Shown piece by piece: positions 5,914-6,977 of a DNA stretch of 6,977 nt. Origin of the DNA: Caldivirga sp. (GTDB lineage Archaea > Thermoproteota > Thermoprotei > Thermoproteales > Thermocladiaceae); contig JAPWUH010000062.1 in NCBI GenBank assembly GCA_028275645.1, positions 1 to 6,977 on the forward strand, given 5' to 3'. How positions within the stretch are numbered: the stretch's first letter is position 1; each line of letters starts with the position of its first letter. Below the pieces are notes generated by a model. It made no database searches. It was not told where the DNA came from and saw only the letters and a program-made list of their open reading frames with translations. The position numbers and the translations under genes were made by a program.

Positions 5914-5989
5914 CGGGCCCGGTGGGATTCGAACCCACGACCTACGGGTTAAAAGCCCGCCGCTCTAATCCAGGCTGAGCTACGGGCCC
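5914..5989 (-). tRNA. tRNA-Lys (anticodon UUU)
   Basis: This folds as a complete 76-nt cloverleaf on the minus strand. The acceptor GGGCCCG pairs with CGGGCCC; the D stem is GCTC/GAGC; the anticodon stem is GCGGG/CCCGT with loop CTTTTAA, placing TTT at positions 34-36; the T arm is GTGGG-TTCGAAT-CCCAC; the discriminator base is G. The anticodon loop is contiguous, so there is no canonical intron. CCA is not encoded and would be added after transcription, as is common in archaea. It has its own TATA box and is not obviously cotranscribed with ligase downstream. Confidence 0.97.
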
Positions 5990-6013
5990 CGTCTCCAGAT
6001 TGCTGGGTTAACC

Positions 6014-6023
6014 CTTAATAAGC
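6014..6023 (-). promoter_or_regulatory. TATA box of the tRNA-Lys gene
   Basis: The minus strand reads GCTTATTAAG, centred about 29 bp upstream of the first tRNA base (5989), so transcription would start within a few bases of the mature 5' end. A perfect palindrome GGGTTAACCC (6005-6014) abuts it on the start-site side. Confidence 0.6.
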
Positions 6024-6124
6024 TTATCTTAACTAGCTTCATTTAATTGAAGGGACACAGGAGGTTTAGAAGCCGTTATTGCAGTAAGCCACGGGTGGTA
6101 TTGAGTGTTAGGTTTGCGCGTATG

Positions 6125-6133
6125 TTTTAATTA
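6125..6133 (+). promoter_or_regulatory. TATA box of the methyltransferase gene
   Basis: TTTTAATTA is centred about 29 bp before the ATG at 6158, giving a leaderless or nearly leaderless mRNA. No ribosome-binding site is seen just before the ATG. Confidence 0.5.
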
Positions 6134-6157
6134 GCAGTATTATTGACCCTTGTTTAG

Positions 6158-6745
6158 ATGCATAGGTATGGTTATTTTGAGCGGTTTGATGAGAGGACGG
6201 CCCGGGTGTATAGGTTTGTGGAGGTGGCCCTAGGTTGGGCATACTCCTTCACGGCTAATTTAATCAAGAAAATGGTTAATGCCCCAGCCAGGGTGCTTGA
6301 GATAGGGCCAGGGACTGGGATGTTGGCTAATAGGCTCAGTGAGCTTGGCTACCACGTTGTTGGCGTTGATGTGAGCATGGCAATGCTTAAGAGGGGTCAT
6401 GGCAGGTTCTGGAGACCAGACTTCATCAATGGGGGTAGTTGGGCCCTACCGGTGATTGATGATTCGTTCGACGTTGCCGTGACCGTGTTCACGCTACACC
6501 ACTGGGGTGACCATGAGTCGTCGATGATTAACGTGGTGAGGGTCCTGAAGCCTGGGGGAGTTTTCATAGTTGTTGAGGCTGATGGGGACTTGTTCGGTAA
6601 GGTTACTAACCACTCATGCACCACCAAGTGCCTTAGTGACTCGGCGAGGTACTTCAACAGCGTAACCATTAGGAGGAGGTTCCCGTTAATAATAGCAATA
6701 GCCAAGGAGCCCCGTAAGGAACTGGCTAAACCTTTCTTAAGGTGA
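6158..6745 (+). CDS. Class I SAM-dependent methyltransferase (methyltransferase type 11-like)
   Basis: A 195-residue cytosolic protein with the core of the Rossmann-fold methyltransferases that use S-adenosylmethionine. VLEIGPGTG (46-54) is motif I, the glycine-rich SAM loop. Asp71 in VGVDVS, at the end of strand 2, should hold the SAM ribose. DDSFDVAVTVFTLHHW (101-116) covers the motif in strand 4 often followed by the substrate pocket, and LKPGG (130-134) precedes strand 5. It is shorter than many relatives and has no clear substrate domain, so the substrate (small molecule, quinone, lipid or RNA) cannot be named. His152, Cys154 and Cys158 form a compact H-x-C-x3-C that could be chance or a metal site. 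It has its own TATA box, is divergent from tRNA-Lys, and ends 16 bp from the converging endonuclease V gene. Confidence 0.85.
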   Translation: MHRYGYFERFDERTARVYRFVEVALGWAYSFTANLIKKMVNAPARVLEIGPGTGMLANRLSELGYHVVGVDVSMAMLKRGHGRFWRPDFINGGSWALPVIDDSFDVAVTVFTLHHWGDHESSMINVVRVLKPGGVFIVVEADGDLFGKVTNHSCTTKCLSDSARYFNSVTIRRRFPLIIAIAKEPRKELAKPFLR

Positions 6746-6761
6746 CCATGCCTCGGCACCG

Positions 6762-6977
6762 TTATGACTGGCATATATCCTTCATGGCCCCGCTTAAACC
6801 CGCACTCCCCAGTAGCCTGCTCACCCTCCTCTTAAGTTCACTTGCCTTATTGTGAGAGTGGAGTATGGGTATTGGCATTTGGGAGCCTGCGCAAAGCCTC
6901 TTAACTAGGCTTAAGGCACTGCCCAGTGATAGGCCGTGGCCAATGCTCACGTAGGTGGGTTTACCTGGCGCGCACTG
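6762..6977 (-). CDS. nfi: Endonuclease V, C-terminal part (gene runs off the right edge)
   Basis: The last 72 residues of a minus-strand gene whose start lies beyond the window. The frame is open to the edge and contains GKPTYVSIGHGLSLGSALSLV, which matches the YVSxGHxxSLxxAxxLV block near the C-terminus of endonuclease V; the histidine is a conserved active-site-region residue in the family. The following MPIPILHSHNKASELKR corresponds to the family's RLPEPTRLAHxLSxxL segment, with the usual PEPTR altered to PIPIL. Endonuclease V nicks DNA (RNA in some lineages) one nucleotide 3' of inosine and starts repair of deaminated adenine. The catalytic aspartates and glutamate lie outside the window and cannot be checked. 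The internal GTG at 6950 is not the real start. Confidence 0.8.
   Translation of the reverse strand, partial: QCAPGKPTYVSIGHGLSLGSALSLVKRLCAGSQMPIPILHSHNKASELKRRVSRLLGSAGLSGAMKDICQS

Noticed and set aside
6397..6774. Minus-strand 125-codon frame opposite the methyltransferase
   Set aside because: Antisense to a gene with clear SAM-binding motifs, and it overlaps the 3' end of the endonuclease V gene.

Overview
The window looks like a piece of a hyperthermophilic crenarchaeon of the Thermoproteales, most like the Caldivirga/Vulcanisaeta group; this is inferred, not tested. The reasons are: a CRISPR repeat ending in an ATTGAA-type handle, arginine coded mostly by AGG, TATA boxes about 25 bp upstream of start codons (leaderless genes), an archaeal ATP-dependent DNA ligase, and an archaeal tRNA-Lys without an encoded CCA.

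Layout. Positions 1-125 are the leader-proximal end of a CRISPR array read on the minus strand (two repeats, one full spacer, one partial spacer). Positions 126 to about 436 are its leader, with a TATA-like box correctly placed for transcription into the first repeat and an unusual set of palindromes. Positions 437-766 hold no convincing gene. A family-4-type glycosyltransferase occupies 767-2008 on the minus strand. A GC-rich, structured stretch (about 2090-2198) with its own TATA-like box lies in the divergent gap before a CoA-disulfide reductase/NADH oxidase-type flavoprotein (2338-3690, plus). That gene converges on DNA ligase (3808-5619, minus) across a gap that ends in a hairpin plus T-run. 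A spacer region of about 290 bp separates ligase from tRNA-Lys(UUU) (5914-5989, minus). A small SAM-dependent methyltransferase (6158-6745, plus) follows, then the 3' end of an endonuclease V gene (minus), which runs off the right edge.

How the genes relate. There is no obvious operon: most genes are divergent or convergent and carry their own promoters. Endonuclease V (nicks next to deaminated bases) and DNA ligase (seals nicks) are both repair genes and lie close together, but are separated by the tRNA and the methyltransferase. The flavoprotein serves redox/thiol balance. The glycosyltransferase has no pathway partners in view.

The less ordinary parts are the CRISPR leader, with a perfect 13-bp inverted repeat, repeated TGCATGA motifs and a repeated GTTCCAATGG-type motif, and the GC-rich block at 2090-2198, which may be a non-coding RNA or the remains of a transposon gene rather than the N-terminus of the glycosyltransferase.
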